Source: Mycolicibacterium tusciae
GTDB lineage: Bacteria > Actinomycetota > Actinomycetes > Mycobacteriales > Mycobacteriaceae
Assembly (NCBI RefSeq): GCF_002086795.1
Contig: NZ_MVIM01000004.1
Span: 372,001-436,000, forward strand
DNA length: 64,000 nucleotides
Direction: 5' to 3'
Below the pieces are notes generated by a model, which saw only the letters and a program-made list of their open reading frames with translations, was not told the DNA's origin and did not search any database. Shown here in pieces: positions 40,482 to 51,653 of the stretch. A program made the translations under genes and the position numbers. How positions within the stretch are numbered: position 1 is the first letter of the stretch; every line of letters begins with the position of its first letter.

Positions 40482-40975
40482 GGTACTTCTATGACACCGA
40501 GTTCATCGACAACGGCCGGACGATCGAGCTGATCTCCATTGGCGTCGCAGCCGAGGATGGTCGCGAATATTACGGTATTTCAACGGAGTTCAACCCGGAA
40601 CGGGCGGGCAGCTGGGTGCGTAGGAACGTGCTGCCCAAACTCCCTTCGCCGTCGTCGCAGCTATGGCGCTCGCGTCGGCAGATCCGCGCGGAGCTGGAAG
40701 ATTTCTTCGGCGTCGACGGTGACGAGCCGATCGAACTGTGGGCGTGGGTCGGGGCTTACGACCACGTCGTGCTGTGTCAGTTGTGGGGCCCGATGACCGA
40801 TCTTCCGCCTGCGATTCCTCGGTTCACCCGGGAGTTGCGGCAGTTCTGGGAGGAGAGGGGATCGCCCCGGATGCCGCCGCGACCGCGCGACGCCCACGAC
40901 GCCCTGGTGGACGCGCGTCACAACCTGTTGCGCTTCCAGTTGATGACCACCGGCGAAGTGCCAGTCCAGCGGTAA
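40478..40975 (+). CDS. DEDDh 3'-5' exoribonuclease (Rv2179c-like)
   Basis: 165 aa. Rv2179c is a structurally characterised RNase T-like exoribonuclease that founded its own family. Catalytic residues fit: Asp6/Glu8 (YDTEFID), an Asp in GAYDHVVLC, and His140/Asp145 (HDALVDARHN). The GTG start overlaps the upstream TGA (GTGA), so it is coupled to the membrane-protein gene. It is followed after 33 bp by aroG, which has its own promoter. Confidence 0.9.
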   Translation: MRYFYDTEFIDNGRTIELISIGVAAEDGREYYGISTEFNPERAGSWVRRNVLPKLPSPSSQLWRSRRQIRAELEDFFGVDGDEPIELWAWVGAYDHVVLCQLWGPMTDLPPAIPRFTRELRQFWEERGSPRMPPRPRDAHDALVDARHNLLRFQLMTTGEVPVQR

Positions 40976-40996
40976 AAACCGGTATCGGGGTCCAGT

Positions 40997-41002
40997 TACC
41001 AT
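40997..41002 (+). promoter_or_regulatory. -10 box of a leaderless aroG promoter
   Basis: TACCAT (TANNNT), then 6 nt, then GTG 41009; no ribosome site between. Confidence 0.5.
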
Positions 41003-41005
41003 TGA

Positions 41006-42397
<1,392 letters not shown>

Positions 42398-43570
42398 CTA
42401 CAGCAGCGCACCGATATTGCTTCCGACCGTCCACGAGCCCGCGGCCACCAGCCCGGTCAGCGTGATGACGGCGATCACCCAGAACAGCAGCACGCGCTTG
42501 GAGCGTTGCCGCGCCCAGTAGAACTCGTCGAGGTCGACACCGGCGAATTGTCCTGACACTGGCTGATATTCGGGCTCTTGGGGTGGAATGTTGCCGAGAG
42601 TGAGCTCACGGGTGTGCTGCGGCGCGGGCCGGGGTTTGCCGGTGGTGACGACGGTGGTCGCCGCAGCGTGCTGAGCCGAGTTGCTCGGCGCAGGCACGCG
42701 GAAGGGGGGCAGGCCGAGGTCGTCGACGATCTCGGCGAGATCATCGGCCATGTCCCCGGCGTCCGTGTAGCGCCGCTGCGGATCGCGGGCGGTGGCGTGC
42801 AGTACGAGTTCGTCGAATTGTGTTGGTACACCGGCAATCACCGTTCCCGGCGCGGCAACATCGTGGTCCATCCGCTGGTATGCGACCGTGAGCGCATTGT
42901 CGCCGGTGAATGGTGTGACGCCGGTGAGCAGCTCGTAGGCCAGGATGCCGACCGAGTACACATCGCTGCGGGGATCGGCGTCACCGGTGCCGACCTGTTC
43001 GGGTGACAGGTAGGCCGCGGTGCCCAGAATGACGCTGGTGGAGGTGATCTTGGCTTCGGCGACCGCGCGAACCAGCCCGAAGTCGGCGATCTTGACCTCG
43101 CCGTCGTCGGAGATCAACACGTTCTCGGGCTTGATGTCGCGATGCACCAGACCGGCCGCGTGCGCGACGGCCAACCCGCCGAGTACCGGTTTGAGCACCG
43201 CGGCGACGGCATGCGGTGGCATCGGTCCGCGCTCGCGCAGCAGCTCTCGCAGGGTGCCGCCCTCGACGAGCTCCATCACCAGGAACGGATGCCTGCCCTC
43301 GATGCCCTGGTCGTAAACGGCGACGAGGCCGGGATCCTTGAGCCGGGCCACCGCGCGCGCCTCGCGCTGAAAACGCGTGAGGAACTGTTGGTCGCCCGCG
43401 TAGCGGGATTCCATGACCTTGAGCGCCACCGGACGGTCGAGACGAAGGTCCAGTCCGCGGTACACCGAGCTCGTGCCGCCGGTGGCGATCATGTTGTCGA
43501 CGCGGTACCGACCGTCCAGCACGGTCCCGACGAGCGGCGCCGACTGCCGGTGGGTGTCCACGAAACACAT
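42398..43570 (-). CDS. pknL: Receptor-type serine/threonine protein kinase PknL
   Basis: 390 aa. The kinase domain (about 22-285) has a P-loop variant IATGGTSSVYRG, catalytic Lys51, HRDIKPEN with Asp145, DFG at 163-165, and an activation loop with TST (176-178) that probably autophosphorylates. A Pro/Thr-rich juxtamembrane segment (about 290-355) leads to one membrane helix (about 363-384) and a very short external tail with no sensor domain. ATG 43570 starts MCFVDTHRQS. It is divergent from the gene of its known substrate Rv2175c, 37 bp away. Confidence 0.95.
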   Translation of the reverse strand: MCFVDTHRQSAPLVGTVLDGRYRVDNMIATGGTSSVYRGLDLRLDRPVALKVMESRYAGDQQFLTRFQREARAVARLKDPGLVAVYDQGIEGRHPFLVMELVEGGTLRELLRERGPMPPHAVAAVLKPVLGGLAVAHAAGLVHRDIKPENVLISDDGEVKIADFGLVRAVAEAKITSTSVILGTAAYLSPEQVGTGDADPRSDVYSVGILAYELLTGVTPFTGDNALTVAYQRMDHDVAAPGTVIAGVPTQFDELVLHATARDPQRRYTDAGDMADDLAEIVDDLGLPPFRVPAPSNSAQHAAATTVVTTGKPRPAPQHTRELTLGNIPPQEPEYQPVSGQFAGVDLDEFYWARQRSKRVLLFWVIAVITLTGLVAAGSWTVGSNIGALL

Positions 43571-43594
43571 GTTACGAGTCGGCCCCCCTCGACT

Positions 43595-43600
43595 TAGACT
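43595..43600 (+). promoter_or_regulatory. -10 box of a leaderless promoter for the Rv2175c-like gene
   Basis: TAGACT (TANNNT), 7 nt before GTG 43608, inside the 37-bp divergent spacer with pknL. Confidence 0.5.
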
Positions 43601-43607
43601 CGATGGG

Positions 43608-44012
43608 GTGAGCAGCATTCCGGCCGCCGACGATGTTCTTGACCCCGGCGAGGCCGTCTACGACCTGCCCGCTGTCGCCGATCTACTCGGTGTTCCGGTG
43701 ACCAAGGTGCAGCAGCATCTGAGGGAGGGACACCTCATCGGCGTACGCCGCAACGGCGCGGTGGTGGTGCCGAAGATATTCTTCGACGACACCGGTCACG
43801 TCGTGAAGAGCCTGCACGGGTTACTTGTCCTGCTGCACGACGGCGGCTTTCGCGAGACCGAGATCGTGCGCTGGCTGTTCACCCCCGACTCGTCGCTGAC
43901 GATCACCAGGGACGGGGCGGCCGACAAGCAGGCCAATGCCCGGCCGGTTGACGCGTTGCACTCGCACCAGGCCCGTGAGGTGGTGCGTCGGGCCCAGGCG
44001 CTAGCTTATTGA
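43608..44012 (+). CDS. Winged-helix DNA-binding protein, PknL substrate (Rv2175c-like)
   Basis: 134 aa. YDLPAVADLLGVPVTKVQQHL followed by REGHLIGVRRNGAVVVP gives a MerR/excisionase-like helix-turn-helix and wing. In M. tuberculosis Rv2175c binds DNA and loses binding when PknL phosphorylates a Thr in its N-terminal tail; here the tail (MSSIPAADDVLDPGEAV) has no Thr before the HTH but has two serines. GTG start behind a TAGACT box. Its last 12 bp overlap the convergent mptA. Confidence 0.9.
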   Translation: MSSIPAADDVLDPGEAVYDLPAVADLLGVPVTKVQQHLREGHLIGVRRNGAVVVPKIFFDDTGHVVKSLHGLLVLLHDGGFRETEIVRWLFTPDSSLTITRDGAADKQANARPVDALHSHQAREVVRRAQALAY

Positions 44013-45533
44013 CGGCTCGGCGGGTCGTGCCGTACTGACCGCCGGCGTTTTGTAGAGCGAGTACCACGCGCCTGCCGCACAAGCTGTGGCCAGCAGCACG
44101 TGCGGCCACGAGTACATGCCATGCGCTCCGTCGGGTTTCCAGATCACCGTGATCCAGGTGGACAAGCCCGCGATGATCGCAATCGACCGCCTACCCTGTG
44201 TCAGGGCTGAGATGACCGCCAGCGGCCAGGTGTAGTACCAGGGCAGCGCCGCGGGCACGAACAGGACCACGACGGCCATCACCAGGGCAATACCGACCAG
44301 CGCCTCGCGGTCGGTGTGACGAAACCTCCACCACAGCAATGGAAGTGAGATCGCGATGACGGCGATGCCGATGATCCGGGCGACGTCGAGCACGGCGTAG
44401 AAGTTCACCTGCATGAAGATGCTGCCGATGACGTTGATCAGGTTGGCCGCTGCGGTCGGCAGTGTCAGCCAGTTGATGATCTTCACCGAACCCGCGAGTG
44501 CTGTCAGCCAGCCCAGGCCGACGCCGGCGGCCAGCGACAATACCGCGAACACCGCGACGAAGACGAGTGCCGAGGCGACGGTCGCCGCCGTGAACGACTT
44601 GGCGGGTCCATAACCGCGCCGGTGCCGCAGGTCCCGTGCCCACACCCACACCATGAACGGAAGAGCAAGGCCCGCAGTGGCTTTCACGGCGACCGCGACG
44701 GCGATCAGACTGACGCCCCAGAAGTGGTGGCCGCTGAAGGTCAGCGCGATCGCGGCCATCATCAGCCCGACCATCAGCATCTCGTTGTGCACACCACCCA
44801 TCAGATGGATGATCACCAGCGGGTTCAACACGCATATCCACAGTGCTGCAGCACCGTTGGCGCCGACGTGCCGGGCCACCCGCGGCGCCGCCCAGATCAA
44901 CAGCGCCAAACCGGGCAACATGCACAGCCGCAGCAGCATCGTGCCCGCGACCACGTCCTCGCCGACCACCAGGGTCACGAACTTTGCCACCAGGATGAAG
45001 GCGGGTCCGTAGGGTGCCGTTGTGGTCGTCCAGATGGGGCTGACGTTCTCCAGCAACGAGTTCGGGTTCTCGATAGGCCCGACGACGTACGGGTCGAACC
45101 CGTCGCGCAGGAGCGCGCCCTGCGCCAGATACGAATAGGTGTCGCGGCTGAACACCGGGACGCTCAATAGCAGCGGAGCCAGCCAGAACGCCGTCGTCGC
45201 GATCATGGTGTACTCGGTCGCGGTGCGGTCGATCACGCTGCGGCCCAACCGCAGCCAAGCCAACAGCATCAAGGCCACGCCGACCCACAGCAGCACCGAC
45301 GACAGCACCAGACCGTGACCGAAACGCAGCCATGACAGGTGCAGCGATTCCAGCAGGGGATCGTGCAGCCGCGTGCTGCCCGCGCCGAGTCCGCCCGCGG
45401 CGATCAGCACGGCGCCAAGTGCGCCGAGCCGCGCGGGTTTCGCCTCAGGCGACGTCGCGAACGCGACGAATCGCGAAATGCCCTGCCCGATGGCTGATGT
45501 GTCCGACGGCGCCGCCGGTGACGAAGATGTCAT
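44001..45533 (-). CDS. mptA: Alpha-(1-6)-mannosyltransferase MptA (GT-C, LM/LAM mannan core)
   Basis: 510 aa polytopic membrane enzyme elongating the lipomannan backbone with polyprenyl-phosphomannose. About 12 hydrophobic helices. The first long periplasmic loop has SRDTYSYLAQGALLRDGFDPY with the acidic GT-C motif. IHLMGGVHNEML and LPWYYTWPL are also recognisable. ATG 45533 lies 2 bp after the idsA2 stop (TGACAATG), so the pair is coupled; IdsA2-type enzymes make polyprenyl diphosphates that could feed the lipid carrier. The 3' end overlaps the Rv2175c-like gene by 12 bp. Confidence 0.93.
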   Translation of the reverse strand: MTSSSPAAPSDTSAIGQGISRFVAFATSPEAKPARLGALGAVLIAAGGLGAGSTRLHDPLLESLHLSWLRFGHGLVLSSVLLWVGVALMLLAWLRLGRSVIDRTATEYTMIATTAFWLAPLLLSVPVFSRDTYSYLAQGALLRDGFDPYVVGPIENPNSLLENVSPIWTTTTAPYGPAFILVAKFVTLVVGEDVVAGTMLLRLCMLPGLALLIWAAPRVARHVGANGAAALWICVLNPLVIIHLMGGVHNEMLMVGLMMAAIALTFSGHHFWGVSLIAVAVAVKATAGLALPFMVWVWARDLRHRRGYGPAKSFTAATVASALVFVAVFAVLSLAAGVGLGWLTALAGSVKIINWLTLPTAAANLINVIGSIFMQVNFYAVLDVARIIGIAVIAISLPLLWWRFRHTDREALVGIALVMAVVVLFVPAALPWYYTWPLAVISALTQGRRSIAIIAGLSTWITVIWKPDGAHGMYSWPHVLLATACAAGAWYSLYKTPAVSTARPAEPSIS

Positions 45534-45535
45534 TG

Positions 45536-46705
<1,170 letters not shown>

Positions 46706-46718
46706 TCAGAGCGGGGTG

Positions 46719-47408
46719 TCAAGGGGACTCGGTGCGGCGCTCGCCGACGCGGGGCGATTGGTCGCGGTTGTAGTAGGCGAGTCCGCCGATGATCCCGGCA
46801 ACCAGGAATGAGCCCACGGCGAGCCAGATCGCCGCGCCGGTGAACGAACGGGCGCTCGGGTCGGTATAGCGGGCCTGGGCGTTCATCGTGCTGACGACAC
46901 CGGGTCGCAGTTTCCACTCGACGATCTCGGCGGACACCTGGGTCCCGTTGGTCGAGGTGACCTCGCCGGGGAACGACACCGAAAGCGAGACGTCGGCCTC
47001 GGAGTCGCTCAGTGAGGTGAGGTCGACGCGGCCCTCGAGAATCACCAGGTCGCCGGCGCGTCGTAGCGCGATGTCCACGCCGGCGGCGTCGCGGTTCATG
47101 TTGGCCAGCTGGGGGAGTTCGGCGAAGGTGAGGTCCGAGAACACCGCTTGAGATCCGACGTAGTCGTCGCGGCTGTACTCGGAGACCGCCACCTTGTTGG
47201 CGAATGTCAGATTGTTGAGGAGTTGAGGGCCCTTGTCGTCGTCGTTGCGCGGTTTGGCCGCGGCAACGATCTGTCCCGATACCCTGTCGTCGGGCGACAC
47301 CGTCATCGACGCCCTGATCCGAACACATCCGACGAGTGCCGGAAGGGCGATCAGGATCAGCAACATCACGGCGAGCAGCCGACGTTTCCGAGAATGCTGG
47401 GCGCGCAC
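46719..47408 (-). CDS. lppM: Lipoprotein LppM
   Basis: About 229 aa. A basic start (RAQHSRKRR) and hydrophobic core end in the lipobox ALVGC, which is lipidated. A conserved LppM domain follows (RIRASMTVSPDDRVSGQIVAA, then SQAVFSDLTFAELPQLANMN), and the protein closes with a C-terminal membrane helix (about 192-215) and a basic tail. LppM has been linked in M. tuberculosis to phagosome maturation. GTG 47408 is chosen; ATG 47447 would add 13 residues ahead of the signal. Confidence 0.88.
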   Translation of the reverse strand: MRAQHSRKRRLLAVMLLILIALPALVGCVRIRASMTVSPDDRVSGQIVAAAKPRNDDDKGPQLLNNLTFANKVAVSEYSRDDYVGSQAVFSDLTFAELPQLANMNRDAAGVDIALRRAGDLVILEGRVDLTSLSDSEADVSLSVSFPGEVTSTNGTQVSAEIVEWKLRPGVVSTMNAQARYTDPSARSFTGAAIWLAVGSFLVAGIIGGLAYYNRDQSPRVGERRTESP

Positions 47409-47446
47409 GTGGTCATCGTGCCAGACCGGAGCAGTTCGGCGATGCA

Positions 47447-47468
47447 TCAGAGAGGTATCAGAGAGGTA
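47447..47468. repeat. Perfect 11-bp tandem duplication at the GNAT gene stop codon
   Basis: ATCAGAGAGGT occurs twice in tandem (47447-47457 and 47458-47468). The second copy contains the GNAT stop codon and last codons; the first lies just past it and holds a spare in-frame-like TGA. Confidence 0.85.
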
Positions 47469-48066
47469 AAGCCCGCCCCAGGATGGCAAACGCGCGCGGA
47501 TCGCCGGCGAAGTGGTAGCCCCGGATGATGTCGGCGAAGCCGAGGCGACGGTAGAGCCGCCAGGCCCGGTTCGCTTCGCCGTTGATCTCGGGCGTCGACA
47601 GCAGTACCTGCGATTCGGCACGGTCGGCGAGCAACCGGCGGGCGAGCGCCTCACCGAGTCCGTGGCCCTGCGCGCGGGGATGGATATGCAATTCGGTCAG
47701 CTCGAAGTAGCTCGTCATCAGCTCGGCGATGCGGGCCGGGTCGGCGCCTACCCGGTGCAGGCCGGCGACCACTTGCTGCTGCCACCATTGGTCCGGCGCG
47801 CCGCAGTAGCCGTATGCGATGCCGAGCAGCGACGCCGACGCCAGTTCCGGGGCTGAAGGCGGAGTCGCGTCGGGTCCGTCCAGGTCGGGCGCCTCGACGG
47901 CGGCGACCGCCTTCCACCCACCCCGATGCGTGTGCTCGAGCCACATCGATGCGCGTTGGTCTTCGGTGCCACGCGGATAGCGCATGGCGTCGACGTAGAC
48001 GGCGAGCGCGTCACCGAGCCGCCGTTGCATATCGCTCGGCGACAGATCGATCAGAAACGTCGCCAA
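47458..48066 (-). CDS. GNAT family N-acetyltransferase (Rv2170-like)
   Basis: 202 aa. The acetyl-CoA site is readable as LTELHIHPRAQGHGLGEALARRLL (beta4, then the R/Q-x-x-G-x-G/A loop QGHGLG). NRAWRLYRRLGFAD is the usual C-terminal GNAT segment. TTG start 48066 has an AGGAG ribosome site 5-6 nt upstream. It lies 49 bp before lppM on the same strand. Acceptor substrate is unknown from sequence. Confidence 0.9.
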   Translation of the reverse strand: MATFLIDLSPSDMQRRLGDALAVYVDAMRYPRGTEDQRASMWLEHTHRGGWKAVAAVEAPDLDGPDATPPSAPELASASLLGIAYGYCGAPDQWWQQQVVAGLHRVGADPARIAELMTSYFELTELHIHPRAQGHGLGEALARRLLADRAESQVLLSTPEINGEANRAWRLYRRLGFADIIRGYHFAGDPRAFAILGRALPL

Positions 48067-48297
48067 ATTGCTCCTGTCCTCAGATCAACCTCGTGCGGTC
48101 ACGTGCCCCCATTATCGAACCGAGCGAGCTGTTGCTCACCGGCGGCGGTGCACGTCATACAATCGACCGTCGAACAAGGTGGTACGGCTCAGACTGACCT
48201 CGTATCATGACTGTTAGGCGTCCGTAAATGCGGGCGGACATCAGTTTGAACGATTGAGACCGGTCGCATCGGCTCCTGGGCCCCGAGGGAGGGACGT
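48067..48297. promoter_or_regulatory. 231-bp divergent spacer upstream of the DUF3040 gene
   Basis: No gene seen. CATACAAT and TATCAT boxes on the plus strand are candidate -10 sites for the DUF3040 gene, which has a GGAGGGACGT ribosome site. The minus strand holds the GNAT ribosome site. Lower GC than flanking coding DNA. Confidence 0.3.
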
Positions 48298-48705
48298 ATG
48301 CCACTCTCCGATCATGAGCAGCGCATGCTCGATCAGATCGAGAGCGCGCTGTATGCCGAGGACCCGAAGTTCGCTTCGAGCGTTCGCGGTGGGACGCTGC
48401 GCGCGCCGTCCACCCGCCGTCGGCTGCAGGGTGCAGCGCTTTTCGTGGCCGGACTGGCGATGCTGGTGGCGGGTATCGCGATCCCCGCCACTCGGATCGG
48501 CGACTTCGCGATTCTGTCCGTGATCGGTTTCATCGTCATGTTCGGCGGCGTGGTCTTCGCGATCACGGGCCCGCGTGTGGCGGGCGGTCGTGACCGTTCG
48601 GCCACCGATCAGGTCGGGCAGCAGCGCCAGAAACGCGCCAAAGGCTCCGGCGGTTCGTTCACCAGTCGTATGGAGGATCGGTTCCGCCGTCGTTTCGACG
48701 AGTAG
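48298..48705 (+). CDS. DUF3040 membrane protein (Rv2169c-like)
   Basis: 135 aa. The N-terminal MPLSDHEQRMLDQIESALYAEDPKFA is the DUF3040 signature. Two membrane helices (about 47-65 and 70-92) form a hairpin, then a basic, Gln/Ser-rich cytoplasmic tail follows. Function is unknown; the gene precedes the mraZ/division cluster in many actinobacteria. ATG has a GGAGGG ribosome site. A strong terminator follows it. Confidence 0.9.
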   Translation: MPLSDHEQRMLDQIESALYAEDPKFASSVRGGTLRAPSTRRRLQGAALFVAGLAMLVAGIAIPATRIGDFAILSVIGFIVMFGGVVFAITGPRVAGGRDRSATDQVGQQRQKRAKGSGGSFTSRMEDRFRRRFDE

Positions 48706-48721
48706 CACCACACCGACCCCA

Positions 48722-48752
48722 GGGGTAGCCCACACCGGGCTACCCCTTTTTT
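48722..48752 (+). terminator. Rho-independent terminator after the DUF3040 gene
   Basis: GGGGTAGCCC (48722-48731), loop ACACC, GGGCTACCCC (48737-48746), then six T. This is the only textbook intrinsic terminator with a U-tract noticed in the window. It insulates the mraZ cluster from upstream transcription. Confidence 0.9.
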
Positions 48753-49007
48753 GTGCGCATGGCCGACTCAGCTGCTGGGTTGCTGCCCCACCGCGCCCCA
48801 CCAATTCGTTCTTGCCCCTCTAGCTGCGGTTTTACCACCCCGGACGGCCCCCGATGCCGGACCAGGGGGTGGAAATGTCACCGATGTCCCTGCTAGGTGG
48901 GGACGCGCCAACAATTCTTGGTATCAAATGGAGTGATGTGGGGGATTGTGGGGTAAAGTGGCGGCAACGGAGCAACCGGGGCTCCGGATGGCGCGGGAGG
49001 TGGCGGG
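48753..49007 (+). promoter_or_regulatory. Leader and promoter region of the mraZ (dcw) operon
   Basis: 255 bp without a gene. It holds the phased MraZ repeats (48929-48963), a TAAAGT hexamer (48954-48959) that could be the -10 box, and a GGGAGG ribosome site before mraZ. If that -10 is used, the leader is about 42 nt. Upstream of 48900 nothing definite is seen. Confidence 0.5.
48929..48963 (+). promoter_or_regulatory. MraZ operator: four TGGNG repeats spaced exactly 10 bp
   Basis: TGGAG (48929), TGGGG (48939), TGGGG (48949) and TGGCG (48959), each separated by 5 nt. This matches the TGGGN-N5 direct repeats to which E. coli MraZ binds. The repeats overlap the candidate -10 box, as expected for autorepression. 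Confidence 0.75.
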
Positions 49008-49439
49008 ATGTTTCTCGGCACCTACACGCCGAAGCTCGACGACAAGGGGCGGCTCACACTGCCCGCCAAGTTCCGCGACGCGCTGGCAGGAGGGTTGATG
49101 GTCACCAAAGGCCAAGATCACAGCCTCGCTGTATACCCGCGCGACGAGTTCGAAAAGCTGGCACGACGGGCGTCGCAGGCGTCTCGGAGCAATCCGGAGG
49201 CTCGGGCATTCCTGCGCAACCTGGCCGCGGCCACCGACGAACAGCACCCCGACTCACAAGGCCGGATCACCTTGTCGTCCGATCATCGCCGCTACGCCAA
49301 CCTGTCGAAGGACTGCGTGGTGATCGGATCGGTTGACTACCTGGAGATCTGGGATTCGGCGGCGTGGCAGGAATACCAGCAGACGCACGAAGAGAACTTC
49401 TCCGCGGCCACAGATGAAGCTCTGCACGACATCATCTGA
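49008..49439 (+). CDS. mraZ: Transcriptional regulator MraZ
   Basis: 143 aa. Two tandem SpoVT/AbrB-like domains are seen: [23 protein letters not shown] (1-23) and [18 protein letters not shown] (about 84-101), each with the DxKGR/DxQGR DNA-contact motif. MraZ multimers repress their own division operon. ATG has a GGGAGG ribosome site, and the phased operator lies 45-80 bp upstream. It heads the division and cell wall cluster. Confidence 0.97.
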   Translation: MFLGTYTPKLDDKGRLTLPAKFRDALAGGLMVTKGQDHSLAVYPRDEFEKLARRASQASRSNPEARAFLRNLAAATDEQHPDSQGRITLSSDHRRYANLSKDCVVIGSVDYLEIWDSAAWQEYQQTHEENFSAATDEALHDII

Positions 49440-49584
49440 TGCGGGACTCGACCGGCTCGGTGCCCATGCATCGTGGCCTCTGTCCGAACCGGCCCTGGCG
49501 TACTTCCCCGACGCCAGGTCCACACCCTCGGACAGGGACCTCGGTGCACGGGTCTTCACCGGTGGCCTACATGGAGGCTGGGCG

Positions 49585-50589
49585 ATGCCTGACGAAATCA
49601 AAGATCCCGATCACGGGCACGTTCCGGTCCTCCTCGACCGCTGCGTCGAGCTCCTCGCCCCTGCGCTGACCCGCAACGCCGCCGATGGCAGCGGCGCCGT
49701 GCTCATCGATGCCACGCTCGGCGCAGGTGGCCATGCCGAGCGATTCCTCACCGAGTTCCCCGCTCTGCGGCTCATCGGGCTGGACCGCGATCCGAATGCC
49801 CTCTGGATCGCCGGCGAGCGGCTATCCGCTTTCGGCGACCGCGTGCTGCTGGTGCGTACCCGCTACGACGGGATCGAAGGCGCACTCGAGCAGTCCGGTG
49901 ACTGGGCAGGCGGCGACGAATTCGCTGTGGCCGGCATCCTTTTCGACCTCGGGGTCTCCTCGATGCAGCTGGACCGCACCGAACGCGGCTTCTCCTATGC
50001 CGTGGACGCACCGCTGGACATGAGGATGGACCCCGACGCGCCGCTGACCGCGGCGGAAGTCGTCAACACCTACGACCAGCGCACGCTGGCGCGGCTGCTG
50101 CGCGAATTCGGCGAGGAGCGGTTCGCCAACCGGATCGCCTCGCAGATCGCCCGCAGGCGCGCCATCCGGCCATTCTCGACCACCGCCGAGCTGGTCGAGC
50201 TGCTGTACCAGGCGATACCTGCGCCCGCCCGCCGCACCGGCGGACACCCCGCGAAGCGGACGTTCCAGGCGCTGCGCATCGCCGTTAACGGAGAGCTGGA
50301 CTCGTTGCGCACCGCGCTGCCCGCCGCCCTCGACGCGCTGACGCCCGGCGGACGGATCGTGGTGATGGCCTACCAGTCGCTGGAGGACCGCATCGTGAAG
50401 AACCAATTCTCGGCGGCCACGGCATCCAGGACACCGCAAGACCTGCCGGTCGAATTGCCCGGGCATGAACCGGAATTCGTCGCCTTGACCCGTGGCGCCG
50501 AGCGCGCGGGGGACGAAGAGATCGCAATCAACCCACGTAGCGCAAGTGTGCGGCTACGGGCGCTGGAAAAGGTGGGGGAGCTACGATGA
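49585..50589 (+). CDS. rsmH: 16S rRNA (cytosine-1402-N4)-methyltransferase RsmH (MraW)
   Basis: 334 aa SAM-dependent methyltransferase. [16 protein letters not shown] opens the family homology. The SAM loop is [15 protein letters not shown], and [31 protein letters not shown] and the [18 protein letters not shown] signature follow. ATG 49585 is the first standard start after the mraZ stop in this frame. The frame is open through the whole 145-bp gap, and that segment also looks coding (see findings), so the true start may be further upstream. The 3' end overlaps the ftsL-like gene by 4 bp (ATGA). Confidence 0.93.
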   Translation: MPDEIKDPDHGHVPVLLDRCVELLAPALTRNAADGSGAVLIDATLGAGGHAERFLTEFPALRLIGLDRDPNALWIAGERLSAFGDRVLLVRTRYDGIEGALEQSGDWAGGDEFAVAGILFDLGVSSMQLDRTERGFSYAVDAPLDMRMDPDAPLTAAEVVNTYDQRTLARLLREFGEERFANRIASQIARRRAIRPFSTTAELVELLYQAIPAPARRTGGHPAKRTFQALRIAVNGELDSLRTALPAALDALTPGGRIVVMAYQSLEDRIVKNQFSAATASRTPQDLPVELPGHEPEFVALTRGAERAGDEEIAINPRSASVRLRALEKVGELR

Positions 50590-51653
50590 AGGCCAAGCAG
50601 AGCAAGCAGGCCAAGCAGAGCAATCAGGCAAGACAACGCGAGCAGGCCAAGCAGCGCAAGCAGGTCAAGCGTTCGGCATTGGCGCGCGGGACCGACGAGC
50701 GCCGCAACCCCCGAAGCGGTGGTCGTCCCGCCGAAGCGCCGTCGCGCCGCAAGCCCACCCGCGACCAGCGGCCGCGGCGGTCCGCGCCGCAGACCGCCCC
50801 GATTCCGCGGCCCACCGGTGCTCCGGCCCGGCCGAAGAACTCCGGCCAGGCCAAGGCGCGCGCCAAGGCGCGTAAGGCCAAGGCGCCCAAGGTCATTCGG
50901 CCTCCGCTACGCGAGCGTATCCTCGTCGCACTGTCGTCTGTCGACCTGCGTCCCCGCGCGCTGATCGCCAGGGTGCCGTTCGTTGTCTTGGTCATCGGAT
51001 CGCTCGGTGCAGGTCTGGGAACCACACTGTGGTTGTCGACCGACGCCGCCGAGCGTTCGTATCAGCTCGGAAACGCCCGTGAGACGAATCAGGCTCTGCT
51101 GCAACAGAAGGAAGCGCTGGAGCGGGACGTCCTCGAGGCGCAGGCGGCACCCGCGCTGGCCGAGGCGGCTCGCGGCCTGGGCATGATCCCGTCGCGGGAC
51201 ACCGCGCACCTCGTGCAGGATCCGTCGGGAAATTGGATCGTCGTCGGCACTCCCAAACCCGCCGAAGGCGTTCCACCGCCCCCGCTGAACACGCCGCTTC
51301 CCGAGGAAGCGCCACCCGCACCTCCGCAGGCTCCGGCGGCGCGCGTCACCGAACCGCGTGAACTCACCGTGCGGATACCGGAGCGACCTGCGCTCGTGCC
51401 GACGCCCGGCGCGAGCCAACCGATCCCGGGCATCAGCCAACCCGTGCCGATCCCCGCGGTCCCACCGGCGGCCACGCCCGGTGTCGAGGTACCGCACGCG
51501 ACCCAGGGCACGCTGCCCGCACTGGGGCCGCTGCCCGCGACACCGGCAGCACCCTCGGCACCGGTGATTCAGCAGCCGCTGCAGGTGCCACCCGTCGAGG
51601 CCGCACCGCAGGCGCCCGGACCCGTCGCGCCGATCCCCGGCGCACCGGCATGA
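50586..51653 (+). CDS. FtsL-like bitopic division protein (Rv2164c-like)
   Basis: 355 aa, in the ftsL position of the cluster. A very basic Lys/Gln/Arg-rich cytoplasmic region (1-105) is followed by one membrane helix (about 128-147, [20 protein letters not shown]). A short leucine-zipper-like coiled coil comes next (about 155-185, [17 protein letters not shown]), with the GLGMIPS motif typical of FtsL/DivIC-type proteins, and then a long Pro/Ala-rich periplasmic tail (200-355). Overlaps of 4 bp with both rsmH and pbpB show tight coupling. Confidence 0.88.
   Translation: MKAKQSKQAKQSNQARQREQAKQRKQVKRSALARGTDERRNPRSGGRPAEAPSRRKPTRDQRPRRSAPQTAPIPRPTGAPARPKNSGQAKARAKARKAKAPKVIRPPLRERILVALSSVDLRPRALIARVPFVVLVIGSLGAGLGTTLWLSTDAAERSYQLGNARETNQALLQQKEALERDVLEAQAAPALAEAARGLGMIPSRDTAHLVQDPSGNWIVVGTPKPAEGVPPPPLNTPLPEEAPPAPPQAPAARVTEPRELTVRIPERPALVPTPGASQPIPGISQPVPIPAVPPAATPGVEVPHATQGTLPALGPLPATPAAPSAPVIQQPLQVPPVEAAPQAPGPVAPIPGAPA
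50592..50667 (+). repeat. Lys-Gln coding repeat at the start of the ftsL-like gene
   Basis: Imperfect repeats of GCCAAGCAGAGCAAGCAG-type units giving an N-terminus of alternating Lys-Gln-Ala/Ser. Likely slippage-prone and variable in length. Confidence 0.6.

Noticed and set aside
48753..48900. Small gene or RNA between the terminator and the MraZ boxes
   Set aside because: No convincing start, ribosome site or stable fold was found in this stretch.
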